A stretch of DNA of 64,000 nucleotides from Erinaceus europaeus (taxonomy: Eukaryota > Chordata > Mammalia > Eulipotyphla > Erinaceidae). Numbering within the stretch: the stretch's first letter is position 1; every line of letters begins with the position of its first letter. The stretch spans positions 46,791,237 through 46,855,236 of the forward strand of contig NC_080185.1 in the NCBI RefSeq assembly GCF_950295315.1. Direction: 5' to 3'. Under the pieces are notes generated by a model. That model was not told the origin of the DNA and did no database searches. It was given only the letters and a program-made list of their open reading frames with translations. Positions 1 to 11,051 of this stretch are shown one piece after another. The position numbers and the translations under genes were made by a program.

Positions 1-3
1 TTA

Positions 4-26
4 CAGACACCTGTGATGGGTGTCTG
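4..26. other. Short perfect hairpin
   Basis: CAGACACC at 4-11 is the exact reverse complement of GGTGTCTG at 19-26, with a 7-base loop. No function can be assigned; it may be chance. Confidence 0.4.
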
Positions 27-57
27 CAAACAGTTTTCATCAACTCAAGTCCCTCTT

Positions 58-309
58 AACCAGTGTATACTGGGTACCCAAACTATGCACAAGGAGCAGT
101 TCAAAAATCAGGGTCGAACTCCATGCTCCCCACTTGAGAGAATGGAGAGGGAGAAAACAGGTGAAGCAGGTCTGCAGTCTTTCTCTCCTTCTCTCCCCTC
201 CTCTCTAAATTTCTCTCTGTCTTATCCAATAAAATGGAGAAAATATCCGAAAGCAGTGCATTCTTAGTGCCTGCACCAAGTCCCAGTGATAACCCTGCAG
301 GCAAAAAAA

Positions 310-326
<17 letters not shown>
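58..326 (+). mobile_element. SINE-A-long, diverged
   Basis: The head is degraded, but the block keeps the box-B-like region, the GAAGCAGGTCTGCAG motif, the pyrimidine-rich middle, and the 3-prime extension ending AATAACCCTGCAGGC before poly-A. Open frames here come from this repeat. Confidence 0.8.

Positions 327-358
<32 letters not shown>
303..358. repeat. Poly-A followed by (AT)n microsatellite
   Basis: About 24 A residues (the SINE tail) run straight into about 16 AT units. Likely polymorphic in length. Confidence 0.95.
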
Positions 359-360
<2 letters not shown>

Positions 361-414
361 TAACCACCAACAACGCTGCCACCCCAGATTTCAAGTGCAA
401 AAATAGAGTAGCCA

Positions 415-703
415 GGGAATCCGGTGTTAATGCAGCGGGTAAAACGCACATGGCACGAAGCACAAGAAATGGCTTAAGGATCCCGGTTCGCAAACCCCAG
501 CTCCCCACCTGCAAGGGAGTCACTTCACAGGTGAAGCAGGTCTGCAGGTGTCTTATCTTTCTCGCTCCCTCTGTCTTCTCCTCCTCTCTCCATTTCTCTC
601 TGTCCTAACAACGACATCAATAACTACAACAGTAATAACTATAACAACAATAAAAACAAGGGCAGCAAAAGGGAAAATAAATAAATAAAAAGAAAAAAAA
701 AAA
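415..703 (+). mobile_element. SINE-A with TSD
   Basis: Full-length element: GCAGCGGGTAAAACGC box-A region, GGTTCGCAAACCC box-B region, CT-rich middle, TAA/CAA tail. An imperfect TSD flanks it: AGAGTAGCCA ending at 414 and AGAGTGGCCA at 704-713. Confidence 0.88.
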
Positions 704-730
704 AGAGTGGCCAAAAAGAACAAGGAAGTG

Positions 731-882
731 TTAAATCTCCTAGGCTCAATTGCCTTTTAGCCCCACCCCCGTCCTCTATGATTGGCTCATTCATATTTAC
801 ACACTGCTTTGTGATTCGCACTGATGAAGGCGAATTACTTCATTGAACTAGTCTTAACGCAGAGATTTCTGGGAAATGTAGT
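731..882 (-). repeat. P repeat copy 1 (promoter-like), minus strand
   Basis: Read on the minus strand it has ACTACATTTCCCAGAAATC (resembles a ZNF143/SBS-type site), a CCAAT box (GCCAATCATAG), a GC-rich GGGGTGGGGCTAA stretch, then ATTTAAC. The same ordered motifs recur on the plus strand at 7733-7881. It is therefore a repeated element, possibly an old LTR or DNA-transposon piece, rather than a unique promoter. Confidence 0.55.
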
Positions 883-899
883 CAAAATACATAGTCCAG

Positions 900-1600
900 T
901 ACCTAGGTCTATTTATTTATTTTTAAAGAGACCTCACCCACTGATTCTTTAAGGAAGAGAATGTTGGTGTGGATATCTGTCTGGAACAGTGTTCTGGTGT
1001 GCTGCTGCTGCTGCTTTCAAATTGGCTCAACACAGTAATACAGACAATGACACTCTCTTCCTGCTTCCCCGAACTCCACTGCCTTCTGAACCTACCCAGA
1101 GGCAGCCATCACCTCAAGGCCCTTGACTGGGTAGCCAGATCTGCATAGAGGGATAACAAGTCCCGCCTCCACAGGCTGCCATCAGTTACTATGGCTCTGG
1201 GGTGACCGCAGTCATGCTTGACTTTTACTGAGCCCAAGAAATGCTTTCAAGTTTCTAGACCCACCAAAAACACACCTACTCTTTCACTAGAGTAATGAGC
1301 AAGTGGTCAAAACGACATTCTTTGGTCTTGGCCCTCTACAGAGACTTCCTCTACTGTGGCACAACATGGCTGCCACCAGTATTCAGAGCCTCCAGTGATA
1401 AACCCACCATGCACCAACTCCTCGTCTTGTCTGTTTCTGGAGCTTTTGAGAGTTTAACCTTGTCCCATGCTTTCCCGATGCCAGGTGGGGGTCTCGAAAG
1501 ACCCTGGCAAGGAAAGGTAAGAGGAAGACTGAATTCATTCGTGTTTGGACTCAGGCTTCCCACACTTCCTTATTGCTCCTCCAAGAAAGCCAGAGAAAAG
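900..1600. other. Unassigned spacer
   Basis: No SINE or L1 signature and no convincing exon. It contains a short CTG run near 1000. The stretch just before the R copy at 1605 may belong to that family. Confidence 0.5.
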
Positions 1601-1604
1601 ATCA

Positions 1605-1700
1605 CCTCTTGATGGCAGTATTGCACCAGAAATTACAACTTGTTGGCTTCCTCTCCACCCTGCCATTCCCCAACTTTTTCCCTCCCCCTTTAGCTTAAGG
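1605..1700 (+). repeat. R repeat, copy 1 (partial)
   Basis: Matches the recurring R sequence CTCTTGATGGCAGTATTGC, then ACCAGAAATTACAAC and a CCCTCC(C)CCTTTAGCT region. It is interrupted after about 95 bp by AT-rich DNA. Five other same-strand copies occur in the window. Confidence 0.65.
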
Positions 1701-1703
1701 GGG

Positions 1704-1772
1704 AATATATATATATATATATTAAATATATTTTTATATATTTATATATTTTATATAATTATATATATAATT
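1704..1772. repeat. AT-rich low-complexity tract
   Basis: Almost pure A/T with ATAT and TTTATATA units, directly after the truncated R copy. Confidence 0.9.
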
Positions 1773-2046
1773 CCACATCCTACTTTTGCTGATTCTACTG
1801 CCCAGGGTCTTGGGATTTGGGGGCTGGGGAAGGAGATGGGGGCAACTTCTTGTTCTTTCTGTTTTTCTTTTTTATCTACGAGAAAAAGAAAGGGTGGACA
1901 CCTCCATAAATGCACGTAAAGGAGATAACACGGATTGTCTACCAGTGGATTCTAGAAGAAAATAAGTGATAAAAAGGCAATCTGGGGCAAAGAAAATAAA
2001 GGTTGGAAATCAGCAGGATCAGTTTGGCTATAAAAATGTCCTATAT

Positions 2047-2306
2047 AAATGGTGGGCCTGGCGGCAGCACAGCCAATTAAAAGCACACAAGCACATTGCA
2101 CAAAGCGCAGGTATACTGTTTAGAGTCCTCTCCAGACACCCCTGCCCCCCCCAGGGGGATGACTGTGAAACAAGCCTGCAGGTGTCTTTCTCTCCCTATC
2201 TCTGTCTTACCCTCCTCTCTCAATTTCTCTCTTGTCCTATCCAATGACAGCAACAACAATAACAACAATGACAACAATAAACAACAAGAGCAACAAAAGG
2301 GAGAAA
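2047..2306 (+). mobile_element. SINE-A with TSD
   Basis: Diverged head, then GCCTGCAGGTGTCTTTCTC, CT-rich middle and CAACAATAACAACAA tail. An imperfect TSD of the AAAAATGTCCTATA type flanks it on the left and AAAAATTTTCTATA on the right. Confidence 0.78.
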
Positions 2307-2320
2307 AAAATTTTCTATAG

Positions 2321-3208
2321 GCTATCACAGATACTCAGTACATTATTATTTTAAACTTAACAATAAACCCTCCTCTGGAAAATAAAAAAATGGAACAGTG
2401 AGCAGACCCCATCAATCCTTTAAAATAAGGATTTTATGTCTAAATTCTTGCATTTATCACACAAATTGCATCTGTCAACAGAAATAACAAACACCCTAAT
2501 ACAAGGCTCTCGCTGACTTCGTATCTTTACCTAAGATCTTCAAGCAATTACCAGATAACCACTTCTATTGATAAAACAAATAGTTTACTATGGAATAGAA
2601 TAACTACTGTGGTCTTTCTACACTATTCAGTTCAATGTTTACAGTGACATTTAAGTTGTAGCCTATCATGGAATGAAATTGAGGGGAAGGAATATGGAGC
2701 TGCAGAAGTTTGGGTTCAAACATGGGAGAATTTTGCCAGCTTTTACTAGGCACAAAGGGCAGAAATGTTGCCCCCCCCCCCCAGATTTTAGCCCTTGCTT
2801 CAAAGAGAAACCCAGGGGGTTCAGTCTCACCTAAAAGGAAAATGCTAGGCTAAGCTTTTTGTCTCTTATTTTGCATTTCCCCCTGGGAAATTGGTCTTGG
2901 ACACCTAGAGTGAAGTGTTAGACTATGTCTGTCACTTAGGAGACATTCTTGTATCAACTCACCTTATAGACAAGTGTGCTGCTTCTGACAATTGATGTCA
3001 ACTTCCACCATGAAAATTTATCCTCTGTAGCTAATAAATACAACTTCAGATCTGACTGAGGAAGGGCACCAATGCAGAGTATAGATAGCATCCTGCCTTG
3101 AAGGTCTTTCTCCAGATGGAAATAACAACACCAACTCTGAAATTAAAGTAAAAATGTGGCACTTTTTTTTTTGTCTTTTTGCTTTGTTTTCACAAACACA
3201 CCCACACA

Positions 3209-3209
<1 letters not shown>
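2321..3209. other. Unassigned spacer
   Basis: About 890 bp with no recognised repeat or gene apart from a 12-base C run at 2771-2782. No long frame and no pseudogene that I recognise. Confidence 0.5.

Positions 3210-3262
<53 letters not shown>
3210..3262. repeat. (CA)n microsatellite
   Basis: About 26 CA units with one early interruption. On the complement this creates a meaningless poly-Cys-Val frame. Confidence 0.97.
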
Positions 3263-3264
<2 letters not shown>

Positions 3265-3306
3265 TGTATCTTGTTTAAATACATTCTCTTAAAAAGTAAT
3301 AGTCTT

Positions 3307-3572
3307 GCGAGTTGGGCATAGCGCAGCGGGTTAAGCGCAGGTGGCGCCAAGTGCAAGGACCTGCTTAAGGATCCCGGTTCGAGCCCCTAGCTCCCCACCT
3401 GCAGGGGAGTCCCTTCACAAGCAGTGAAGCAGGTCTGCAGGTGTCTCTCTCTCCCCCTCTCTGTCTTTCCCTCCTCTCTCCATTTCTTTCTGTCTTATCC
3501 AACAATGATGACAACAATAAGAACTACAACAATAAAACAAAGGCAACAAAAGGGAATAAATAAATATTTTTT
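3307..3572 (+). mobile_element. SINE-A with perfect 16-bp TSD
   Basis: Box A TAGCGCAGCGG and box B GGTTCGAGCCC are both intact. The TSD AAAAAGTAATAGTCTT occurs at 3291-3306 and 3573-3588, showing target-primed insertion. Low divergence suggests a fairly young copy. Confidence 0.96.
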
Positions 3573-3847
3573 AAAAAGTAATAGTCTTTTGTTCTGTGAG
3601 ATTGTGTGTATGTGTGTGTAATATGATACCATTTTGGAGAAAGGAAATCTAGGCTTTCCTTGGTCCCAGCTAATATGTAATATCAATTCTGAAATTGAAA
3701 TAAATTTTTCCTCAAGCAAGTAATGGCAATATATTATATTTAAATTAACACTACTTTAGGGAAAGAACACTCTCCCTAAACTAGACATCACCATTGATCA
3801 TAAAACTAAAAACTCCTTTATGAAACTTTAAAATTTGTATTCTATGA

Positions 3848-3987
3848 AAGGACAGAGAGAAATTGAGAGGCGGAGGGGGGATAGAGAGAGAGAGAGAACC
3901 AGTTACAGTACTACTTCACCACTTGTGAAGCTTTCACCTTGCAGTTGGAAACCAAGGGCTTGAACTCAGGTCCTTGTGTCTGACAAC
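3848..3987 (-). mobile_element. SINE-B fragment, minus strand
   Basis: Contains GACAGAGAGAAATTGAGAGG and the complement of the box-B region (GGGCTTGAACTCAGGTCCTTG). Its head is replaced by the following plus-strand element. Confidence 0.75.
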
Positions 3988-4197
3988 ACCTGCAGGGGAG
4001 GAAGCTTCATGAGCAGTGAAACAGTATTGCAGGTATCTCTCTGCATCTCTCCCTATCTTCCCCATCTCTCTTAATTGCTGTCTGTCCTATCAAATAAATG
4101 AAAATGGGAAAAAAATGGCTGCCAGGAGCATTGGATTTGTCATGCAGGTACCAAGCCCCAATGATAATCTTAGTGTCAATAAAAAAAATAATAAGGA
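3988..4197 (+). mobile_element. SINE-B-long, 5-prime truncated
   Basis: Starts within ACCTGCAGGGGAGGAAGC and continues through the CT-rich middle and ATCAAATAAATGAAAATGG. It ends with the 3-prime extension (GGAGCATTGGATTTG ... CCAATGATAATCTTAG). Confidence 0.72.
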
Positions 4198-4261
4198 AAG
4201 CAACCATAGAGATACTATTTTAATTAAATTAGTTTTTATTGCCATTAAGATTATCACTGGG

Positions 4262-4601
4262 GAGGGTCGGGCGGTAGTGCAGCAGGTCATGGCACGAAGT
4301 GCACAGACCAGTGTAAGGATTTGGGTTCCAGCCCTTGGCTCCCCACCTGCAGGGGGGTCGCTTCAGAGACAATGCAGTAGGTCTGATGAAGCAGGTCTGC
4401 AGGTGTCTATCTTTCTCTCCCCCTCTTTGTCTCCCCTCCTCTCTCAATTTCTCTCTGTCCTATCCAACAACAACATAAATGGCAACAATAACAAGGGCAA
4501 CAAAATTGGGGAAAAGATGGCCTCCAGGAGCAGTGGATTTGTGGTGCAGGCACCAAGCTCCAATGATAACCCTGGAGGCAAAAAAAAAAAAAAAAAAAAA
4601 A
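4262..4601 (+). mobile_element. SINE-A-long, full length
   Basis: A 340-bp copy: head GGTCGGGCGGTAGTGCAGC, box-B-like GGTTCCAGCCC, CT-rich middle, CAACAATAACAAGGGC, then GGCCTCCAGGAGCAGTGG ... GATAACCCTGGAGGC and about 22 A. It is a good reference copy for the extended form. Confidence 0.93.
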
Positions 4602-4643
4602 GATTATTGGGCCTTGTTGGCTTCATGACGAATCCATCTCTTT

Positions 4644-4933
4644 TTTTTTTTTTTAGAATTTTTTTCTAAAAATTTTTTCTTTATTATTTTCCCTTTTGTT
4701 GCCCTTGTTGTTGTAGTTATAATTATTGTTGTTGATATCATTGTTGTTGGATAGGACAGAGAGAAATGGAGAGAGAAGGGAAAGACAGAGAGGGGGAGAG
4801 AGAGACACCTGCAGACCTGCTTCACCACTCATGAAGTGACCTCCCTACAGGTGAGGAGCCAGGGCTCGAACCCACATCCTTACACCGCTCCTTGCGCTTC
4901 GCACCACCTGCGCTTAACCCACTGTACAACTGA
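4644..4933 (-). mobile_element. SINE-A, minus strand, with TSD
   Basis: Poly-T start, CCCTTTTGTTGCCCTTG, GGATAGGACAGAGAG, GGGCTCGAACCCAC (box-B complement), then head complement CCACCTGCGCTTAACCC. The short TSD TGACGAATCC lies at 4626-4635 and 4934-4943. Confidence 0.93.
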
Positions 4934-5034
4934 TGACGAATCCGTCTTTTACCCTGCCAGGACCTGACTTCATGCCCAAACTGCTCTTCCACCAGAAGTT
5001 ACAGCTTAATATATGCTGCATGGGAAAAGAAATA

Positions 5035-5275
5035 CCTCTTGATGGCAGTATTGCAACAGAAATGCCAACCTGTCCCACATCACTGCCCTTCCCTCAACCT
5101 AGTTCCTCCACCCTTTGTGGAGACAAAAAAAAAAAAAAAAAGCCAACCATCATTTCGTCTGGCTCAAAATTGATTGCTCTTACCAGGGGGCCTTTTTAGA
5201 AGAGCATACCCACTTTAAATGATACTGGGAACAGTGCCTCTACCCAGTGGATCCTCTTAGCCTGCCTTCATGACT
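5035..5275 (+). repeat. R repeat, copy 2
   Basis: CCTCTTGATGGCAGTATTGC, then GAAATGCCAACCTGTCCCAC, CTCCACCCTTTGTGGAG, A-run, and an AGAAGAGCATACCCACTT to GCCTGCCTTCATGAC end. It aligns along its length with copies at 7427, 15931, 20727 and 29362. Confidence 0.68.
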
Positions 5276-6080
5276 GAATATCTCTCAATAGTTCTTTCTT
5301 GAGCACTTCAGGTTTGCAGATGTCAGAAGATACCTTGAGTATGGGCACACAGTTGAATCCTCCCAGTCAGTTCCTAGAAGAGCAAATTCTCAGTTTACCT
5401 ACGTAGAGGCTCTGGTGAGATTGTACCACTTGGACTTGAGTCTGGGAACATTTGGAACAGATCTGTCAGAGGTTGTGAAATTCCTGGAGATAGCACTGCA
5501 GTTGTCAAGTCTCCGTTTAGTACTACTTCTTTGACCAAAGTCTCTGAAGAGAAGGGTGCATATGACTGTTAGTCTAGAAGGCACCTGTGAGTATGCTGCT
5601 ACTGTTTTCATTCATATTGCCTTATCCTATTGATAAATACTGCTGACTCTGTTAGGAGTAGGGGTGGGGAGTGGTGGCACTGTATCCCCAAACTCTACTA
5701 CTCTCTAGACTCTGGACACCCATCAACCAACTCAATGCCATCTATTAGGTTGCCAGGCTCCACAACCTGCTCCCCTGGGCTGGCCAGTGACAGTCATGTC
5801 CTGACATCATTACAGTCGCCAATGATTATAGGCCCCCTGTGACTCAGTTGTTTTTAATTAGATACCAACATACTCAAGAGAGACTACCAGGACCCTGGAC
5901 CCATCCAGGCAAAACTACTTTTGTTTTAGGAAAAGAAAGAAATTAGCCAAGCATGCACACCTTCTGACCAGGGATTCTCTGGTGAGGCTTCTGTGACTCT
6001 AGCCCAATATGACAGCTTCTAGTATCTAAAACTGCTAGATGTGGCTGAAATGCCAGACACTTAAGATTACACTTTTTAAG
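5276..6080 (+). other. Spacer, possibly internal part of the R family
   Basis: No gene recognised. Short stretches (for example CTCTGGTGAGGCTTCTGTGA near 5970) resemble DNA near 17830. This hints that the R family is longer than its conserved core. Confidence 0.35.
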
Positions 6081-6081
6081 C

Positions 6082-6192
6082 AGAGCACTGTTAAGCTCTG
6101 GCTTATGGTGGTGTGGGGGATTGAACCTGGGACCTTGGAAGCTCAGGCATGAGAGTTTGTTTACATAACCATTATACTATCTGTCCATTGTC
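6082..6192 (-). mobile_element. SINE-C, minus strand
   Basis: CAGAGCACTGTTAAGCTCTG, then GGGGGATTGAACCTGGGACC (box-B complement) and CATAACCATTATACTATC (head complement). Confidence 0.85.
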
Positions 6193-6902
6193 CCCTTAAG
6201 GCTATACTTCTAGTTCCCCTGTCTTATCTCTGGAGCTTGCAGGACTCACACCTGCCTTGACCCAGAATTTTTCTGTGGCTGGCAAGCAGATTCTCCTGCT
6301 TTATTTTACTGCTACATTGCTTTTCTACTAGCAGGGATAGAGCACAGCTCAAAGGATCAGCAAATGATATCCTCTTATACATATATGGTCAGTGTGTCCA
6401 GGAATGTGAGCCTTGATCTTAGATCTGGGGAAGTGTGTCTGTATCTACCACCTGGAAGCTGCCATCCAACAAACTGATCTCTTTTGGCAAAAATCTACAC
6501 AATGTGCATTGAACACCAATTCTGAAATAAGCAGAACACTGAGATGTGGAAGTAGGGGCCATGCCTTCATTGTGTCCTGAAGACTTTTCATGGGATCTGG
6601 AGACAGTGGCCCAGAAAGTTAAATCCTACAGAAACAGTCCAGGGTGCGTTCCACCTGGACTTGAGCCTTATACAGTCTACAAAATATCCTGCCATGGCAC
6701 TGCAGATGCCTTATCTCTACTAGGCACTGCTTTTTCACCCATGGCCTAAAAAGTATAAGAGGCTAACAGGTGCTGTCAGGTGCTATTGCTTTCACATTGG
6801 TTCTCCCTGGTCTTTTCTGCCTGGGCTTTCTGCTAAGCTCCCACCATCAACAGCTTCCAGACTCCATACCCAACTAACAGCGCTTTGCAAAGAGATATAT
6901 CA

Positions 6903-7108
6903 GGGGGCCAGGTGGTGGTGCACCTGGTTGATTGCACATGTTACAATGTGCAAGAACCTCAGTTCACGCCCTCCTTCCCCACCAGCAGGGAGAAAGTTTT
7001 GTGAGTGGTAAAATGCTGCAGGTGTGTCTCTCTCTCTCTCCCTATCTCCCCATTCCCTCTAGATTTTTGGCTGTCTCTAATAAATAAATAAAGATAATTT
7101 ATTTATTT
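6903..7108 (+). mobile_element. SINE-B with degenerate TSD
   Basis: GGTGGTGGTGCACCTGGTTG head, CCCCACCAGCAGGGAGAAAG, GGCTGTCTCTAATAAATAAA end. AGAGATATATCAG on the left and AGAGAGATCTCAG on the right form a probable diverged TSD. Confidence 0.88.
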
Positions 7109-7426
7109 AGAGAGAGATCTCAGGTCCCATTCCAACCATTGACATAAACGGCCACAGGCCTCTGGTGTCCATGGTGGTCTTTGGTTAGATTTTGCACCAT
7201 TTGAAAGGCTTCTACCCCCATAGAACCTGGTTTTGCTTACAGAAGGAACAGCCAAATGCTACTTTAGAGAGGCTTCCTTTAATCCAGCTAGGAACTCGGG
7301 TTGTCTCTGGACCCTAGCAGGCAAGTGTAGTGATAGGAATACCAGCCTTACCTACTCCAAATTCACCGCCATACTACTTTTCCATAGGAAAGCCAAGCAC
7401 AGGGCCAACAGGACAGAAAACAAATT

Positions 7427-7660
7427 CCTCTTGATGGCAGTGTTGCATCAAAAATGCCAAACTAATCCCACACCCGGCCTTTACCTCCGCCCTTTGGTGA
7501 GGAAAAAAAATCATCTCTAGTCCAACTTCCTTTAAACCTTATTGTTCTCCATTTTGGAGATCCCGGTGTGGCTACCACTTCAAATGCTCTATGTGGAGGT
7601 GAAGCTCCAGTCTGTAGGGTCCTATAAGCTTTCTTCACGACCAAAAAGCAAGGGCTACTG
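7427..7660 (+). repeat. R repeat, copy 3
   Basis: CCTCTTGATGGCAGTGTTGC, then CCTCCGCCCTTTGGTGAGG, AGTCCAACTTCCTTTAAACC, CACTTCAAATGC and a CTTTCTTCACGACC end. P copy 2 begins about 70 bp downstream. Confidence 0.68.
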
Positions 7661-7732
7661 CTTGGTGCTGTGGATAAAAGCGATACTTAAATGACTGTTG
7701 GGCTGAGGTCCCTGGAGCTGTTTCGTTAAGGA

Positions 7733-7881
7733 ACTACATTTCCCAAAAATCTCTGCTTTCCTAACGCCAATGCCTTTGACACAGAGCAGTGCCGTCACCA
7801 TCTGAGTGGAGTCACAAAGTACCAACTAGTATGAACTGACCAATCACGGATAACAAGGGTGGGGCTAATAGCTGATTTAAC
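7733..7881 (+). repeat. P repeat copy 2 (promoter-like), plus strand
   Basis: ACTACATTTCCCAAAAATC, ATCTCTGCTTTCCTAACGCC, CACAAAGTACCAACTAG, a CCAAT box GACCAATCACGG, then GGGTGGGGCTAAT and GATTTAAC. The order matches the reverse complement of 731-882. Whether it is transcriptionally active cannot be judged. Confidence 0.55.
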
Positions 7882-8357
7882 TATTTGAGGTTGTTGCTTT
7901 CTCTCTTTTTAGTCCGGGCTTTTAGGAACCCGTCCTTCTCTGCGGTAAAGTATTCGTCTATCTTTTCTTCTTTCTCTACAGCGTTTGTACTTGAGAAAAG
8001 GAGCTACAGATGAGAGGCATGAATGTTTTTCTTGCCTGGTGTGACATTGGAGGTTCATAATTTAAAATAGCTAGGGCGTTTCGCTCTTGCACATCACCTA
8101 CCCATTCTTTCTTTGTCCATCTCTCTAGCTATAGTTTAAACTTAACTTTTACCCCTTTAACTTTGTCTGGTGAATCATTCTTACCCAAGACCTGTGCTCT
8201 TATCAGTACTATCACGGGCCAAATATCCCTCTCAGAACCCCTACTAATGAGTCGAGCCTCCATCTTTTACTACTTTGGGTTTGCCGGAGAACTTAGAAGA
8301 CACAATGAGTCTCAGTCACTCCTGTTAGTGTCTGGCAGGGTGTGTTTTCTGGGGTCT
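7882..8357 (+). other. Spacer downstream of P copy 2
   Basis: About 475 bp without a recognised gene. If P copy 2 ever acted as a promoter this would be its transcribed side, but no open frame or known exon was recognised. Confidence 0.35.
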
Positions 8358-8422
8358 CCTTCCTTCCTTCCTTCCTTCCTTCCATCCTTCCTTCCTTCCT
8401 CTCTCTCTCTCTCTCTCTCTCT
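8358..8422. repeat. (TTCC)n then (CT)n microsatellite
   Basis: About ten TTCC units with one TTCCA interruption, then about eleven CT units. Confidence 0.97.
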
Positions 8423-8430
8423 TTCTTTCC

Positions 8431-8675
8431 TTTTGGAGGGGGGCACCAGGATTATCGCTGGTGCTCCGTGCTAGCACTGCAAATCCATCGAGCCCAGCTG
8501 CCATTTTATCTCTTTGATAGGATAGAAGTTGAGAGTGGAGGGGGAGATAAGGGCGCTTAATAGACCTTCGATACTCATTATTTTTACCCCCACCTTGCAT
8601 ATGGGGTAGCGGGGTCTCCAAACAGATCCCTGCACATCATAACGTGTGCTCAACCAATTGTACCAACCTTCCGTT
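8431..8675 (-). mobile_element. SINE-B-long, minus strand, diverged
   Basis: GGGCACCAGGATTATCGCTGG (extension complement), CACTGCAAATCCATCGAGC, TTGATAGGATAGAAG, GGGGTCTCCAAACAGATCCC, and the head complement GTGTGCTCAACCAATTGTACC. Confidence 0.78.
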
Positions 8676-9190
8676 TTTCAGTTTTATTGATAAATATTTG
8701 ATAAGCATCACTTACATTTAAGGCGTATGGCCTGCTGGTTTGATGTATATATATTGTGAAACGACTATAATAGGTTCGACTCAGATCCATTACAAGTAAT
8801 AGAATGAAAGCTTAGGGATCCCGGTTTGACGCCCCCCCCCCCACTCCCCACCAGCAGGGGAGTCACTTCATGGGTGGTGAAGCAGGTCTGCAGGTGCCTT
8901 TATCTTTTCCCCTCTCTGTCTTCCCCTCCTCTCTCGATTTCTCTCTTAATACAACAGCAAGAGCAACAAAATGGCCTCCAGGAGCAGTGGATTCATACTG
9001 CAGACACCGAACCCCATGAGATGAGAATGCTTAGAATTTGGTTTCGCACAGCAATCCTAACTAACTGTAGTCATCATGTTCTAAACATCTTCAGTATTTT
9101 ATCTTAGAGCGAGAAGTTTTTACCTTTTGACCCCCTTCCTCTAATTTTGCCTCTGGGTAGCCACCCTATGGTCTTGGGTCCTCATACATG
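8676..9190 (+). mobile_element. Old L1 3-prime UTR piece (L1M-like), split by a SINE
   Basis: TTTATTGATAAATATTTG, TTACATTTAAGGCGTATGG and GATGTATATATATTGTGAAA, then beyond the SINE GTAGTCATCATGTTCTAAAC and GGGTAGCCACCCTATGG. These resemble remembered ancient mammalian L1 3-prime ends. The halves (8676-8811 and 9022-9190) are separated by SINE-A-long. Confidence 0.6.
8812..9021 (+). mobile_element. SINE-A-long inserted in the old L1
   Basis: Starts at GGATCCCGGTTTGACGCCC, so the head is truncated. It includes GAAGCAGGTCTGCAGGTGC and ends with the GGAGCAGTGGATTC extension. GAATG...GCTTAG on both sides is a plausible degenerate TSD. Confidence 0.82.
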
Positions 9191-9690
9191 GGTAATTTTT
9201 GTTTGTTTGTTTGCTTTAATTTTGTTTATTAGCACAGTAGCAAATGTAAACTTAACTCGTCTACAACATATAACCAATTTACTGAGTAACTCCTATTCCA
9301 CGCCTTACAGTTAACAGCTTAAGGTATTTTACTACAGGTTTTCACAAGTTCTGATTCAAACCTCTAATCTTTCACAATAAAGTAGACAGGCATATAAAAT
9401 AAAATACACAACTACTCATTCCTATATGGTGTTTTATAGCCAGGTGTCATATATATGATGACAGTCTCTAAAAACTGTTACCAATTCCCCTCTAAGAAAG
9501 GAAAAGAAATCTGATTCATAAAACAGTGTGGTCTTAAAAGGACTTCATATAAATGGCCATGTCTGTAACCTGTATGAAATCAAATTGTTTTAAATGTACA
9601 GACTACAAGCAACTGAGCCCAGCGTTTATTCCTCTGTGCACTACATTTCAGCTAATATCGCAAACTAATGAGTTTAACAGTTGCTATCCG

Positions 9691-9962
9691 GAGTCGGCCA
9701 GTGGTGCAGCGGGTTAAGCAAACGTGCAAACCGCAAAGACCCGTGTAAGGATCCCAGTTGAAGCCCCTGGCTCCCCACCTGCAGAGGAGTCGCTTCACAA
9801 GTGGTGAGGCAGGTCTGCAGGTGTCTGTCTTTCTCTCCCCCTCTGTCTTCCCCTCCTCTCTCTATTTCTCTCTGTCCTATCCAACAACAATCAATAACCA
9901 TAACAATGTTAAACAAGGAAAACAGAAGGGAAAATATATAAATAAATAAATTTTTTTTTTAA
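9691..9962 (+). mobile_element. SINE-A in the pseudogene UTR
   Basis: GGTGCAGCGGGTTAAGC head and a full body and tail. Its target AGTTGCTATC at 9679-9688 is repeated at 9965-9974, where the next SINE also landed. Confidence 0.92.
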
Positions 9963-9978
9963 AAAGTTGCTATCACCA

Positions 9979-10174
9979 GGGACCGGGTGGTGGCGCACCT
10001 GTTTGAGCGCACACCTTACAGTGCTCAAAGACCTGGGTTCCAGCGCCCGGTACCCACCTGCAGAGGGAAAGCTTTGCAAGTGGTGAAGCAGGGCTGCAGG
10101 TGTCTTATCTTCCCTACCCTCTCGATTTCTGGCTGTCTCTATCCAATAAATAAAGATAATTTAAAAAAATTTTT
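9979..10174 (+). mobile_element. SINE-B in the pseudogene UTR, same target site
   Basis: GGTGGCGCACCTGTTTGAGC head, GGCTGTCTCTATCCAATAAA end. The TSD AAAAAGTTGCTATCACCA (9961-9978) recurs as AAAAAGTTGCTGTCACCA (10175-10192). With the preceding SINE-A this makes three copies of one target. Confidence 0.95.
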
Positions 10175-10380
10175 AAAAAGTTGCTGTCACCAATTTTGTC
10201 TACTGTAGCAAGATACCTTAAGATACAACAAAATCTTAGGAGATAAGACTGAATAATATCTGTTAAATACGCTACTCTTTAGCAACTCCCACCCTCCCCC
10301 ATCCCTTCAAAATCATAAGCAGCTCTCTCTGTGACAGACAAATAATGTAGGAATTGTGGAAACCCCGTTTATGTAGCTTA

Positions 10381-10602
<222 letters not shown>

Positions 10603-10745
10603 TCAAAATGTAACCTTTGGAGGCTTGAATGGATATTCTGGTGTAAAAGTGCTGTCAAAGAAAAATACCCACCCTCATACAGATCCTGGGAGGCCCTAGG
10701 ATGGTTGATCTTCACTCCTTAGATCACGTGCACTTAACTGGCTCC

Positions 10746-11051
10746 GCGATGGTCCAACTCCCAGTTCACTGACTTTTAGCTAATGAAAGTTTGCTAACTT
10801 CCTGTGGGTGAGGGTAAGCAGTATTATATTTAGATAGAGATCACAGTTTGCCACTCATGCTACAAGCCACCCATAATTCTGGCTTTTGGTCTGAGTCCAG
10901 CTAATAGAGAAGCTATAGTGGTGATAAGTAGCTCTTTTTCTGAAAGCCTCCCAGTGGATACAGCAGCTTCTGCTCCTAGGCCATTTTTAATCTTGTCACA
11001 TTCACTGCCATAATTGTTGTCACAGTGTACTTCACCCCGGGATCTCCTTTT
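10746..11051. other. Unassigned spacer
   Basis: Between the pseudogene and the tandem repeat. No clear homology to the missing 5-prime half of UBE2E1 was found. Confidence 0.4.
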
